The notes beneath the pieces are model-generated. The model saw only the letters and a list, made by a program, of their open reading frames with translations, was not told the DNA's origin and ran no database searches. From Sphingobium sp. (GTDB lineage Bacteria > Pseudomonadota > Alphaproteobacteria > Sphingomonadales > Sphingomonadaceae): DNA of 64,000 nucleotides. A program made the translations under genes and the position numbers. The stretch is from the NCBI GenBank assembly GCA_009360885.1, contig SPEL01000003.1:1-64000 (forward strand). Direction: 5' to 3'. Every line of letters begins with the position of its first letter. The stretch's first letter is position 1. Shown one piece after another: positions 1 to 8,876 of the stretch.

Positions 1-480
1 ATCTCGTTATCATCAACCATCAGCCACCCCGTCCAAAAGGCGACAATCAAACCCGCATAACAACTATCCGCAAGGCGGCCTGCAGACCCCGCTTACTTAG
101 CATATCTGACTGATATTCTATAACGGATATTGTCCGGTCGTGGGGATATGCAATATTAGGGTACTTCCTCACCAACTCCAAATATTAGATGAGCATCCTC
201 GCTTTCTCGACATTATAAGGCTGGCAAGGCATTTGCTAATGAGCAGCCACAGTTTTTCTATACTTCTGCGCTTGTAAATCTATTCTTTGGTTGATCACTA
301 TATCGGCCAGCTTACACGCTCCAACCCGAATGTAATCGTCAAAATCGGTTCTCAAAGTGGGTATTTGGCTGCACTTATTGTTACTATAAAGTAGTTGAGG
401 TCGCTAACAGTCATAATAAGCGTATATTTCTATAGCAGACTTAATCTACGGCAGGCGTGAAACTAGCACCGCGCTCTAGA
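1..480. other. No recognisable gene; AT-rich intergenic or decayed DNA
   Basis: I see no convincing gene here. A minus-strand open frame of about 30 codons runs off the left edge (about 1-93) and encodes a hydrophobic stretch (LIVAFWTGWLMV) without a clear start codon; it could be the beginning of a membrane protein gene or chance. The rest is AT-rich, with many stops in all frames, and lies next to a broken glnA start, so decayed DNA is likely. Confidence 0.4.
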
Positions 481-489
481 TGAGAGAGC

Positions 490-576
490 AAAGCGCAGAT
501 CGACCTATTCGATCTCTTTTTCTTCGATCATCTTGAGAATGTCGTTGGGCGTGCTTGCGATAAGGGTAAAACTCAT
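490..576 (-). pseudogene. Remnant of the 5' end of a glutamine synthetase (glnA) gene
   Basis: From ATG at 576 (or 582), after a purine-rich ribosome site, 23 codons end STPNDILKMIEEKEIE and then TAG (505-507); the same frame continues VDLRF before similarity stops at about 490. Type I glutamine synthetases begin with this pattern (DILKMI-x-E-K-E-[IV]-E-[WFY]-VDLRFTD). The TAG stands where an aromatic codon (TAC or TGG) is expected. Only the first 6 percent of the roughly 470-residue protein is left, so it cannot be an enzyme. A duplicated glnA 5' end left by a rearrangement is the simplest reading. Whether the short peptide is translated is unknown. Confidence 0.7.
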
Positions 577-631
577 TCTCATTCCCCCTTGTTCTCATGT
601 GTAGTGTTTTCTACCTATGCCATGACGCTAT

Positions 632-659
632 AAAAAAAGGGAGGCAAGCCCCCCCCTTT
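632..659 (-). terminator. Rho-independent terminator of the tonB operon
   Basis: Read on the minus strand, a G-rich arm starting AAAGGG pairs with CCCTTT (9 pairs including one G-T) around a short CTTG loop, followed by seven T. It lies about 80 bases past the stop of the last exbD gene, as expected for the end of this operon. Confidence 0.75.
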
Positions 660-739
660 CATCTTTGTGACCGAAACAATAAAATTCAGCCAAAGAATGT
701 TCTGACGGGATTGTTTAACCCCGCCAGATGAAACCCCAA

Positions 740-1165
740 TCAGAAATTGGCGTATTGATCATTTCCGATAAAGCCCAGCTTGGTAACCTTGGACTGCTTA
801 ATGATTGCCAGCACTTCATCAACTACGACATATCGTGTTTGACGATCGGGCTGGAACTGCAGTTCCGGTTCCACCGGCAGAGCCATAGACGCACGCAAAT
901 ATTGGCGTAACGTCAACTGGTCAATCGGAGCGCCATTCCAGAAAAGATTGCCAGCTGCATCAATAGCAACCTTATTCTTTACCGGATCCACCGCATCAAT
1001 CGGAGGATTATTGGCGTTATTAGGGAGGTCGATCTTCACCGCGTGGGTTTGGATCGGGATCGTGATGATGAACATGATAAGGAGAACAAGCATAACGTCG
1101 ATCAACGGCGTCGTGTTCATTTCCATCATCGGTTCGCCATCATCTGAACCACCACTCATGGCCAT
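740..1165 (-). CDS. exbD: Biopolymer transport protein ExbD (second copy)
   Basis: 141 residues with the ExbD/TolR layout: short cytoplasmic N-terminus, MNTTPLIDVMLVLLIMFIIT motif with the conserved membrane Asp (about residue 23), one membrane helix, then a periplasmic domain. ExbD works with ExbB as a proton-driven motor that energises TonB and so outer-membrane receptors. It is the last gene of a tonB-exbB-exbD-exbD operon, 22 bases after the first exbD. The two ExbD proteins differ clearly in the periplasmic part; in other bacteria with two copies one serves only some substrates, which cannot be decided here. Confidence 0.93.
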   Translation of the reverse strand: MAMSGGSDDGEPMMEMNTTPLIDVMLVLLIMFIITIPIQTHAVKIDLPNNANNPPIDAVDPVKNKVAIDAAGNLFWNGAPIDQLTLRQYLRASMALPVEPELQFQPDRQTRYVVVDEVLAIIKQSKVTKLGFIGNDQYANF

Positions 1166-1187
1166 GGTCTAAACTCCTGCGAGACGC

Positions 1188-1679
1188 TTACAGACGCTGA
1201 ACTTTGATGTCACCCGGATCAGGCTGCGAAATGAAGCCAACCTTGGGGTAACCAGCCATCTGCATGGTGTAAATTGTGCCGCCAATGCAGCGATAAGGGG
1301 TGTTGACGTCACCACGGATGTGCACTTCAGGCAAATCTTCCGGAGTGAGATTTTCGACGCCACCAGCCTTTTCGATATCCGATTTCAACTTTGCGACCGC
1401 ACGGTCGAGAAGCTCCGTGGAATTCACGCGAGTGAGATTCCAATAAACCATGCACGCACCGCTATCGTCAGTCGTGATGGAAAGAGAGACATTCTCTGGT
1501 TTGGTTGTCGTCGGCTCGAACGCTACTTTGGGAAGCTCGACTTCAATCGTCTGGACCACGACTGGAATTGCAATCAAGAAGATGATCAGCAAAACCAGCA
1601 TGACGTCGACGAGCGGAGTCGTGTTGATGTCAGACAAGGGCTTTTCTTCGCCACCGCCAGATCCAACGCTCATTGCCAT
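1188..1679 (-). CDS. exbD: Biopolymer transport protein ExbD (first copy)
   Basis: 163 residues. The N-terminus has the INTTPLVDVMLVLLIIFLIA signature: conserved Asp in the single membrane helix that carries the proton path of ExbB-ExbD. The periplasmic part is longer than in the second copy, with a unique segment holding two cysteines (GACMVYW and YRCIGG), perhaps a disulfide. It lies between exbB (95 bases upstream) and the second exbD. Role in energising TonB is family knowledge; paralogue-specific function is not visible. Confidence 0.92.
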   Translation of the reverse strand: MAMSVGSGGGEEKPLSDINTTPLVDVMLVLLIIFLIAIPVVVQTIEVELPKVAFEPTTTKPENVSLSITTDDSGACMVYWNLTRVNSTELLDRAVAKLKSDIEKAGGVENLTPEDLPEVHIRGDVNTPYRCIGGTIYTMQMAGYPKVGFISQPDPGDIKVQRL

Positions 1680-1774
1680 CGATCAGTATCCTAACTTTGT
1701 TTTAGCCTGTGTGATATTCCTAAGGGTGGCGGTGTACACCCTAATTCAGCATAACCGCCATCCTATCAGAGAAA

Positions 1775-2536
1775 TCAGGCCTTGTTAGCAGTTGCAGCCG
1801 GACGTGCAGCAGCCGTCGGAGCAGCAGCAACAGATGGGCGAACCTGACCGTTAGAAACGAGGTAACCCAGAACATCGGTCGAGAAGTTGTTGAGATCTTC
1901 TGCGATCGACTTGTTACGGCGCTGCAGCCAGTTGTAGGACAGAACAGCAGGAACAGCAACAGCCAGACCCAGTGCGGTCATGATGAGAGCTTCACCAACC
2001 GGACCAGCAACCGCGTCAATCGATGCCTGACCGGATGCACCGATCTTTACGAGTGCGCGATAGATACCGATAACTGTACCGAACAGACCGATGAACGGAG
2101 CAGTTGCACCAACGGTAGCAAGGAAAGCCAGACCACTACCCAGCTTGGAGTTGATCGCTGTTTCCGAACGAGCCAGCGAGCTGTGCAGCCAATCATGAGC
2201 TTCAACCGGATCGGTCAGTTTCTTGTGCTCTTCCTGAGCTTCCAGGCCGTCATCAACAATCTGCTTATAGGCAGAGTTCTTTTCCAGCTTCGCACCAGCT
2301 TCCTTGATAGAAGCAGAACGCCAGAAGGTCTGCTGAACTTTCTTACCCTGACCAATGATCTTCTGCTGTTCGATCAGCTTGGTGAACAGGATGTAGAAAG
2401 AAAAGAAAGACATGATGCACATGATGGTGAAGGTGCCCTGCGCAATGAGGCCGCCTTCCTTAAGAGCGGCCATCAGGCCGTAGGGGTTTTCTTCCGCAGC
2501 AGCCGGCGCGGCAGCGGCAATGATAGAGATCAACAT
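1775..2536 (-). CDS. exbB: MotA/TolQ/ExbB proton channel family protein
   Basis: 253 residues. A leading hydrophobic stretch with AAAAPAAAEEN looks like a signal or N-terminal extension typical of long ExbB proteins. Three membrane segments follow; the TolQ/ExbB core is visible in LAFLATVGATAPFIGLFGTV and in EALIMTALGLAVAVPAVL. ExbB forms the pentameric channel around ExbD. The C-terminal tail is Ala/Pro/Thr-rich. TonB lies upstream and two exbD genes downstream on the same strand, making a complete energy transduction operon. Confidence 0.94.
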   Translation of the reverse strand: MLISIIAAAAPAAAEENPYGLMAALKEGGLIAQGTFTIMCIMSFFSFYILFTKLIEQQKIIGQGKKVQQTFWRSASIKEAGAKLEKNSAYKQIVDDGLEAQEEHKKLTDPVEAHDWLHSSLARSETAINSKLGSGLAFLATVGATAPFIGLFGTVIGIYRALVKIGASGQASIDAVAGPVGEALIMTALGLAVAVPAVLSYNWLQRRNKSIAEDLNNFSTDVLGYLVSNGQVRPSVAAAPTAAARPAATANKA

Positions 2537-2620
2537 CTTAGCACTTCCCTCTCAAAATCTAAAATCACAGGATAAAGTGCGGCCCGTACGACGCAGGCGC
2601 AGGCCGCCCTGAAAATTTGG

Positions 2621-3283
2621 TTACTGCGGAATACGCCACACAAAGCGGCTCGAATAGCTATCGGTCATTGCATTGCCATCAGTGCCGGTTGCCGGTTTGA
2701 ACCGAGCGCGACGCTGAAGCAGACGACAGGCTTCGCTGTCGAGATCAGAATGACCACTAGACGACGTGATCGAGCAGTTGGTCACACGACCATCAGCACC
2801 GATATCCAGACGGAACCCGACTGTACCAGAGCGTTCTTCACGCAAAGCACGGCTAGGATAATCGTCGGACGTAACCCAGCTAGCGGGATTACCACGAGGT
2901 TGAGCCTTAACAGCAGCCTTCGGCGGTGCGGGCGGCGGCGGAGCCGGCGGCGCAGGCGTCGGAGGAAGCGCCAGCGGCGGCGGCGGTGCGGGAGTTGGCG
3001 ACGTGACGATCGGCGGAGCGACCGACGGAGTCTGAACTATCGCAGGAGGAGCCACAACCGGAGGTGGAGGCAAATCCGCCGGCTTCGGAGGCGGCGGAGG
3101 CGGCTCATCCGGTGGCGGCGGCTCTTCCTTAACATCTATAACATTCAGCTGTTCCGCGGCTTTTTTAACATACTTCATGCCCAGACCGGACACGAAGGCA
3201 TAGCCAAGAACAACGTGAATTAAAGCGACAATGACAAGCGAGACAGTTTTGCTCGATGTCTGTGAGTGGTCAGCGTAGGCCAT
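2621..3283 (-). CDS. tonB: TonB family energy transducer
   Basis: 220 residues: cytoplasmic N-terminus, one membrane anchor (VSLVIVALIHVVLGYAFV, about residues 15-32), a long Pro-rich spacer (about 55-125, many PPPP/PAPP runs) that spans the periplasm, and a C-terminal TonB domain (about 135-218) with YPSRALREERSGTVGFRLDI. TonB transmits the ExbBD motor to outer-membrane TonB-dependent receptors. First gene of the operon. The start is preceded by AGGAGTGTCATTGCTGG on the minus strand. Confidence 0.94.
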   Translation of the reverse strand: MAYADHSQTSSKTVSLVIVALIHVVLGYAFVSGLGMKYVKKAAEQLNVIDVKEEPPPPDEPPPPPPKPADLPPPPVVAPPAIVQTPSVAPPIVTSPTPAPPPPLALPPTPAPPAPPPPAPPKAAVKAQPRGNPASWVTSDDYPSRALREERSGTVGFRLDIGADGRVTNCSITSSSGHSDLDSEACRLLQRRARFKPATGTDGNAMTDSYSSRFVWRIPQ

Positions 3284-3534
3284 CCAGCAATGACACTCCT
3301 TAACTCAGCTGCAATTAACAAAATTGAAGACGACACCCGATTTCAGAAACCATAAAGGTACAGGCAACGCCCATACCCCTTCAGCCTCTTTTTCGTTTTA
3401 TCTATATTTGCAATCTTCCTATCGCGCAGAACCGGAGGACGCAAACGCTTTGTTATTGATTGTGCCTTTCGCACAGGCGAAAAACGGAAAAAGATTGCGT
3501 GTGATACAGATGACACATGCGGAAAGAGAGAAAT

Positions 3535-4416
3535 ATGACATATTTTGTCCCCCACAAAGTTGCCAGAAAATCGATCGCTAAGGCATTGATAATTGGTTCA
3601 TTTATGGTTGAATCAGCATTTACCATGCCAGCATCAGCCCAAGCCGAATCAACCCTGGCTGCCTCACCTGCTGTTTTGCCGTACAGCGACCTTGCTGATC
3701 TGGTTACCGGCTCCCCATTGGTTGCAAAAGCATATGTGGAGAGGGTTCGTAAAGTGGACCTTCCGGGAACGTCAACCCAGCCAGAGCCCCAAAAATATTT
3801 GCTGATAGAGGCCCGAATCGACGCACTGATTCGCGGGGATGGCGGCCTTCCACCCCTTGTTTCCTTTCTTGCCCCAGCCCTGTCAGAACAAGACAAGAAG
3901 ACCAGTATATGGCGGAAAAAGCAGGTTATTTTGCTTTTCGCTCACCCCGGCAGCAAGGCGGGTGAAGTTCGCCTGACATCGTCGCGTCATGCTGCACAGC
4001 GGTGGAATGCAGAGATGGAAAACACAGTTAGAAATATTGCAACTGAGTTAGTTGCCTCCGATTCGCCTCCCGCGGTCACCGGAATCGGCGACGCTTTTCA
4101 CACCGCAGGCACCATATCGGGTGAAGGAGAAACCCAGATATTCCTCAAAACAACAACCAGCCAGCCTGTTTCTATCTCTATAACTCGCCGTCCGGGGCAA
4201 AAGCCACATTGGGGCGTTTCCCTTGGGGAAATCGTAGACGAATCGGCCCTTCCCCCTTCTCCTGACACTTTATTGTGGTATCGCCTCGCCTGCAGTCTTC
4301 CTGCCCGGCTGCCAGCATCTGCTGTCCGCGGATTACCCTTGCTGGATGCAGAAGCCGCGCATAGGGACTATAGACTTGTGATCGAAAGCCTTGGCAGTTG
4401 CGGTCGCACATTGTAG
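3535..4416 (+). CDS. Secreted protein of unknown function
   Basis: Not recognised. From the ATG at 3535 (GAAAGAGAG six bases upstream; an ATG at 3517 is possible but has no such site) it gives 293 residues. A signal peptide is likely: basic start, hydrophobic AKALIIGSFMV, and PASAQA before the mature part. The body is mixed alpha/beta and has two cysteines near the end (LACSLP and LGSCG) that could form a disulfide. It stands alone between the divergent tonB operon and hom. No catalytic motif is evident. It ends in TAG, showing that TAG is an ordinary stop in this genome. Confidence 0.75.
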   Translation: MTYFVPHKVARKSIAKALIIGSFMVESAFTMPASAQAESTLAASPAVLPYSDLADLVTGSPLVAKAYVERVRKVDLPGTSTQPEPQKYLLIEARIDALIRGDGGLPPLVSFLAPALSEQDKKTSIWRKKQVILLFAHPGSKAGEVRLTSSRHAAQRWNAEMENTVRNIATELVASDSPPAVTGIGDAFHTAGTISGEGETQIFLKTTTSQPVSISITRRPGQKPHWGVSLGEIVDESALPPSPDTLLWYRLACSLPARLPASAVRGLPLLDAEAAHRDYRLVIESLGSCGRTL

Positions 4417-4477
4417 CGCATCCCGCAGTGCAGGATGCAAAACCCGCATGATTAATAATTTGAATAGCTGACAGGAC

Positions 4478-5779
4478 ATGGAAATGCAGGATCATCGCCC
4501 GATGCGTATCGGCATCGTCGGCCTGGGCACGGTTGGTGCAGGGGTTATAAGGCTGTTAGATAGCAATGGAGCGCTCATTGCGCGCCGGGCAGGCAGGCCG
4601 ATTGTGGTGAGCGCTATTTCCGCCCGCGATCGCACCAAGGACCGAGGTGTCGACATCAGCCGTTTTGCATGGGTTGATGATATGAACGAGTTGGCCCGGC
4701 GCGATGATGTTGATGTGGTGGTGGAACTGATCGGTGGCTCCGACGGCCCTGCCCTTTCGCTTGCGCGCTGCGCGCTGGAGGCTGGCAAATCGCTGGTTAC
4801 TGCGAATAAGGCAATGCTGGCCCATCATGGCATGACGCTGGCGCAGCTTGCTGAAAAGGCCAGCACCCCTTTGAAATACGAGGCTGCCGTGGCCGGGGGC
4901 ATTCCTGTCATCAAAGGGTTGCGTGAGGGCGCTGCCGCCAACCAGATCAGCCGCGTTTATGGCATATTGAACGGCACTTGCAATTATATCCTCACGACGA
5001 TGGAGCGTGACCGTAGCGATTTTGGCGCGGTATTGGCAGAGGCACAGCGACTGGGCTTTGCTGAGGCGGACCCAACCTTTGATATAGACGGCATTGATGC
5101 GGCCCATAAGCTGTCCATCCTCGCCAGCCTTGCCTTTGGTACACATATTGATTTCGCCAATGTGGATGTTAGCGGCATTCGCAATGTGACCTCTGATGAC
5201 ATTCGGGAAGCCGAAGATTTGGGCTATCGTATTCGCCTCGTCGGCATGGCCGAAAGCACGCCCGAAGGATTATTCCAGCGGGTACAGCCGATGCTGGTTC
5301 CGCTGGATCATCCGCTGGCCCATGTGGGCGGTGCATTGAATGCGGTTGTGGCAGAGGGGAATTTCGTCGGCAGCTTGTTCTTTCAGGGGCCGGGCGCAGG
5401 CGAAGGGCCGACTGCCTCTGCCGTGGTGGCGGACCTTATTGATATTGCGCGCGATGAATATGGTGACCCTTTCGCCATGCAGGTCAGCGAACTGATCCGC
5501 CAGCCCAAGGCCGATAGCGGCAATCGTGAAGCACAGAGATATATGCGTTTCACTGTGCAGGACCGCCCCGGTGTGCTTGCAGAAATTGCAACCGCGATGC
5601 GGGACTGCGGCGTATCTATCGAGAGCCTCGTTCAGCGCAGTGCCCGCGAGGATGGTTCTGTCCTTCTTGTTCTGGTCACTCATCAAGGGACAGAAAGCGC
5701 CATTATTCAAACGCTGGCGCAAATTAGCGGCTCTGAGAGTTTGATGGATGAGCCGATGGTTATGCCGATATTAAAGTAA
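4478..5779 (+). CDS. hom: Homoserine dehydrogenase
   Basis: 433 residues, the usual length for the ACT-containing form. N-terminal nucleotide fold with IGIVGLGTVGAGVIRLL; central catalytic domain with the family segment AAVAGGIPVIKGLREG and the conserved KAMLAHHG lysine; C-terminal ACT domain (about 350-433: RFTVQDRPGVLAEIATAMRD), which in this family binds threonine for feedback control. It reduces aspartate semialdehyde to homoserine in the cytoplasm (threonine/methionine branch). The true start may be 4478, 4484 or 4502; all leave the Rossmann motif intact. glpX follows 78 bases later. Confidence 0.96.
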   Translation: MEMQDHRPMRIGIVGLGTVGAGVIRLLDSNGALIARRAGRPIVVSAISARDRTKDRGVDISRFAWVDDMNELARRDDVDVVVELIGGSDGPALSLARCALEAGKSLVTANKAMLAHHGMTLAQLAEKASTPLKYEAAVAGGIPVIKGLREGAAANQISRVYGILNGTCNYILTTMERDRSDFGAVLAEAQRLGFAEADPTFDIDGIDAAHKLSILASLAFGTHIDFANVDVSGIRNVTSDDIREAEDLGYRIRLVGMAESTPEGLFQRVQPMLVPLDHPLAHVGGALNAVVAEGNFVGSLFFQGPGAGEGPTASAVVADLIDIARDEYGDPFAMQVSELIRQPKADSGNREAQRYMRFTVQDRPGVLAEIATAMRDCGVSIESLVQRSAREDGSVLLVLVTHQGTESAIIQTLAQISGSESLMDEPMVMPILK

Positions 5780-5857
5780 AGGCCAAATATGTGCGCTTTG
5801 CCTCGACAAATGAGACAATGGCGCTTATCGGGTGGCATCTAAATTTATGAGGACAAT

Positions 5858-6850
5858 ATGATGGGTGTGCAGGCTAGTTCAGTTCTCGATCGTGTTCTGG
5901 TGCTGGAAATGGTGCGCGTCACCGAGGCAGCGGCTATTTCCGCTTCTCGCCTGATCGGCCGTGGTGATGAAAAGGCAGCGGATGCTGCTGCTGTTGAGGC
6001 AATGCGCCTCGCATTTAATGACCTTTACATGGATGGCACGGTTGTCATCGGTGAAGGGGAGCGTGACGAAGCCCCGATGCTTTATATCGGTGAAAAAGTC
6101 GGTAACGCCATCGGCACAGGCCCCAAGATCGACATCGCGCTTGATCCGCTGGAAGGCACGACAATTACCGCCAAGGCCGGACCGAATGCACTTGCTGTGC
6201 TGGCTATTTCGGAAGAAGGCGGGCTGCTGAACGCCCCCGACGTTTATATGGAAAAGCTGGCCGTTGGCCCCGGTCTCCCCGATGACATTATTGACCTGAA
6301 CAAGTCAGTTCGTGAGAATGTTGAGGCCGTGGCCAAGGCCAAGGGCGTTGACGCGCATGAAGTCATCGTTTGCGTGCTGGATCGTCCGCGCCACGAGAAG
6401 ATCATCGACGAACTCCGTGCCATTGGCTGCGGCGTGGTGCTGATCCCCGATGGCGACGTTGCGGGCGTCATTGCGACGACCAACCCGGAAACCAATATCG
6501 ACATTTACATGGGCACTGGCGGCGCTCCCGAAGGCGTTCTGGCCTGCGCTGCGCTGCGCTGCGTTGGTGGCCAGTTCAAGGGCCGCCTGCTGTTCCGTAA
6601 CGATGATGAACGTGGCCGCGCGCGCAAATGGGGCATCACCGACCTTGATAAGGTCTATGACCTCAAGGAACTGGCCAAGGGCGACTGCATCTTTGCTGCG
6701 ACCGGTGTGACCGATGGCTCGCTGCTGCGCGGCGTGAAGCGCATGCCCGGCGGCCTACTGACGACGGACAGCGTGGTTATGCGCGCTTCTTCCGGTACTG
6801 TTCGCTGGATCAAGGGCGAACATCGCATCGACCATAAAGACAGCAAATAA
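5858..6850 (+). CDS. glpX: Fructose-1,6-bisphosphatase, class II (GlpX)
   Basis: 330 residues, full GlpX length. Landmarks: DGTVVIGEGERDEAPMLYIG, DPLEGTTITAKAGPNALAV with the metal-binding Asp/Glu, GTGGAPEGVLACAALRC, and the C-terminal SSGTVRWIKGEH. Hydrolyses fructose-1,6-bisphosphate in gluconeogenesis; metal-dependent and structurally unrelated to class I. Two adjacent ATG codons follow a GAGGACA ribosome site; the first is taken. A strong terminator lies just downstream. Confidence 0.96.
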   Translation: MMGVQASSVLDRVLVLEMVRVTEAAAISASRLIGRGDEKAADAAAVEAMRLAFNDLYMDGTVVIGEGERDEAPMLYIGEKVGNAIGTGPKIDIALDPLEGTTITAKAGPNALAVLAISEEGGLLNAPDVYMEKLAVGPGLPDDIIDLNKSVRENVEAVAKAKGVDAHEVIVCVLDRPRHEKIIDELRAIGCGVVLIPDGDVAGVIATTNPETNIDIYMGTGGAPEGVLACAALRCVGGQFKGRLLFRNDDERGRARKWGITDLDKVYDLKELAKGDCIFAATGVTDGSLLRGVKRMPGGLLTTDSVVMRASSGTVRWIKGEHRIDHKDSK

Positions 6851-6875
6851 TTTATCCTCCACAAGAGGCTAAGAA

Positions 6876-6912
6876 AAAAGGGGGCGGCGCCAATGGCATC
6901 GCCCCTTTTCTG
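6876..6912 (+). terminator. Rho-independent terminator after glpX
   Basis: AAAAGGGGGCG pairs with CGCCCCTTTT around a GC-containing loop and runs into T-rich sequence. Because both arms are flanked by A and T runs it may also serve the convergent ABC transporter transcript ending at 6972. Confidence 0.8.
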
Positions 6913-6971
6913 TTGTTCCATTCATGGGCGGGAGCTGTTGAAAAGCCCGCCCTCCCCCATTCCCCATCGCT

Positions 6972-7751
6972 CTATTTTTTCAGCCTGTAACCGGTACGGA
7001 ACATCCATATGATAATGCCCGTACATGCCGCCAGCATTGCTGCAATCACAGACAGGCTAATACCCAGAGATACATCGCCCTGACCGAAGAAGGTCCAGCG
7101 AAAGCCGCTAATCAGGTAAATCACCGGATTGAACAAGGTGATAGTGCGCCATGGTTCCGGCAGCATGGAAATTGTATAGAATGCCCCGCCCAGAAAGGTC
7201 ATCGGCATGATGACCAGCAAGGGCACAAACTGTAATTGCTCAAAGCTTTTCGCCCATAGCCCCAATATGAAGCCGAACAGGCAGAAACTGATGGCAATCA
7301 CCAGCATGAAGGCCAGCATCGCCAAGGGATGCACCACCGTCACATCCACAAATAAATGCGCGGTGGCGAAAATCACTAACCCTACAATCATGGATTTGGT
7401 AGCCGCCGCGCCGACATAGGCAATCACAGTTTCCAGCGGAGATAAGGGGGCCGATAATATCTCATATATGGTGCCGGTCCATCGCGGCATATAAATGCCA
7501 AAACTGGCATTGAAAATGCTTTCCTGCAGCATCGAAAGCATAATCAACCCCGGCACAATGAATGCGCCATAAGGGATGCCGTCTATTTCATTCATGCGGG
7601 AACCAATGGCCGACCCAAATACGATGAAATAGAGCGTCGTAGTGATGACCGGGGTCATCAGGCTGGTCCAGAAGGTGCGGCGAAAGCGGTGAAGCTCAAA
7701 ACCGTAAATGGCTGAAATCCCTCGCCAGTTCATACCAGAGGGGCCGTTCAT
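6972..7751 (-). CDS. ABC-2 type transporter permease
   Basis: 259 residues, six predicted membrane helices, ABC-2 family (YadH/DrrB-like): the conserved [17 protein letters not shown] region and [12 protein letters not shown] near the C-terminus are typical. It overlaps the end of the ATPase gene by 4 bases (ATGA), so the two are translated as a pair. Family members export drugs, polysaccharides or lipids; the substrate cannot be told from sequence. Confidence 0.92.
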   Translation of the reverse strand: MNGPSGMNWRGISAIYGFELHRFRRTFWTSLMTPVITTTLYFIVFGSAIGSRMNEIDGIPYGAFIVPGLIMLSMLQESIFNASFGIYMPRWTGTIYEILSAPLSPLETVIAYVGAAATKSMIVGLVIFATAHLFVDVTVVHPLAMLAFMLVIAISFCLFGFILGLWAKSFEQLQFVPLLVIMPMTFLGGAFYTISMLPEPWRTITLFNPVIYLISGFRWTFFGQGDVSLGISLSVIAAMLAACTGIIIWMFRTGYRLKK

Positions 7752-8701
7752 GCTGCCGCCTCCTTACGCGCTTCATCGCCTTGATGGACCAGTCCCACGA
7801 AAATATCCTCCAGCGAGCTTTGCCGGGTGCTGAGGTCATGATAACCAAGGCCCAGCGCATTCACCTGCTTCAGCAACGCAGAAACGGCATTGCTATCGCC
7901 AGAGCGGGCATCAAAGGCATATTCCAGATCATGCCCGCCCGGTTTCAATGTCACATCCCACGCTGACAGTTCCGGCGGCACCGCATTTAAAGACTGGCTG
8001 AGGTGCAGGGTCAGCGATTTTCTGCCCATTTTTCGCATCAACTGGTCCTTTTCCTCAACCAGCATCACGCGCCCCTTGTTAATCACGCCAACCCGGTCGG
8101 CCATTTCTTCGGCTTCCTCGATATAATGAGTGGTGAGGATGATGGTGACGCCGGTATCGCGCAACCGGCGGACCAGCGCCCACATATCCTTGCGCAGTTC
8201 CACATCAACGCCCGCGGTCGGCTCATCAAGGAACAGCACATGCGGTTCATGGGCGAGCGCCTTGGCAATCATCACCCGGCGTTTCATGCCCCCCGATAAT
8301 TCCTGCATCTGCGCATCGCGCTTGTCCCACAGGCTGAGGTCACGCAATATTTTCTCGATCAGCGCATCATTACGCGGCTTACCGAACAGGCCACGACTGA
8401 ACCGCACGGTGGTAATGACTTTCTCAAAAGCGTCGGTATGCAGCTCCTGCGGCACAAGGCCGATCATGCTGCGGGCGGCGCGATAATCGCGCACGCTATC
8501 CTGCCCGCCGACCAGTATCTGCCCTTCGCTGGGGTTCACCAGCCCGCAGATAATGCTGATGAGTGTGGTCTTGCCCGCGCCATTGGGGCCAAGCAGGGCG
8601 AATATCTCGCCCTCTTTTATATCCAGATCGACGCCATGCAGCGCGATATGGCCAGAGGCGTAGGATTTACGCACTCCTTTAACGGAAATAATGGATGTCA
8701 T
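7748..8701 (-). CDS. ABC transporter ATP-binding protein
   Basis: 318 residues from the ATG at 8701. The frame is open up to 8830, but the ABC domain begins directly after this start ([14 protein letters not shown]) and the extra N-terminal part looks like chance coding; an ATG at 8722 is also possible. Walker [11 protein letters not shown]-loop LVPQEL, signature LSGGMKRR, Walker [13 protein letters not shown], switch His in [16 protein letters not shown]-terminal segment of about 80 residues as in YadG-type ATPases. Partner of the permease downstream. Confidence 0.93.
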   Translation of the reverse strand: MTSIISVKGVRKSYASGHIALHGVDLDIKEGEIFALLGPNGAGKTTLISIICGLVNPSEGQILVGGQDSVRDYRAARSMIGLVPQELHTDAFEKVITTVRFSRGLFGKPRNDALIEKILRDLSLWDKRDAQMQELSGGMKRRVMIAKALAHEPHVLFLDEPTAGVDVELRKDMWALVRRLRDTGVTIILTTHYIEEAEEMADRVGVINKGRVMLVEEKDQLMRKMGRKSLTLHLSQSLNAVPPELSAWDVTLKPGGHDLEYAFDARSGDSNAVSALLKQVNALGLGYHDLSTRQSSLEDIFVGLVHQGDEARKEAAA

Positions 8702-8876
8702 GCCGGATTTTCTCTTCCCCATAAGAGGCTGGCCCATAGAGGCCGGTAAAACATAGGTTGCCGAACCGCCCAAACAAGGGGCCGGGCAAAGAGAGAAACC
8801 TCTTCCCATGCCGCCGCCCGTGCGCGCCATTTGTCATCGCCCTTGCAACCGGGGCGAGGCACTATAGGTAAGGTCC

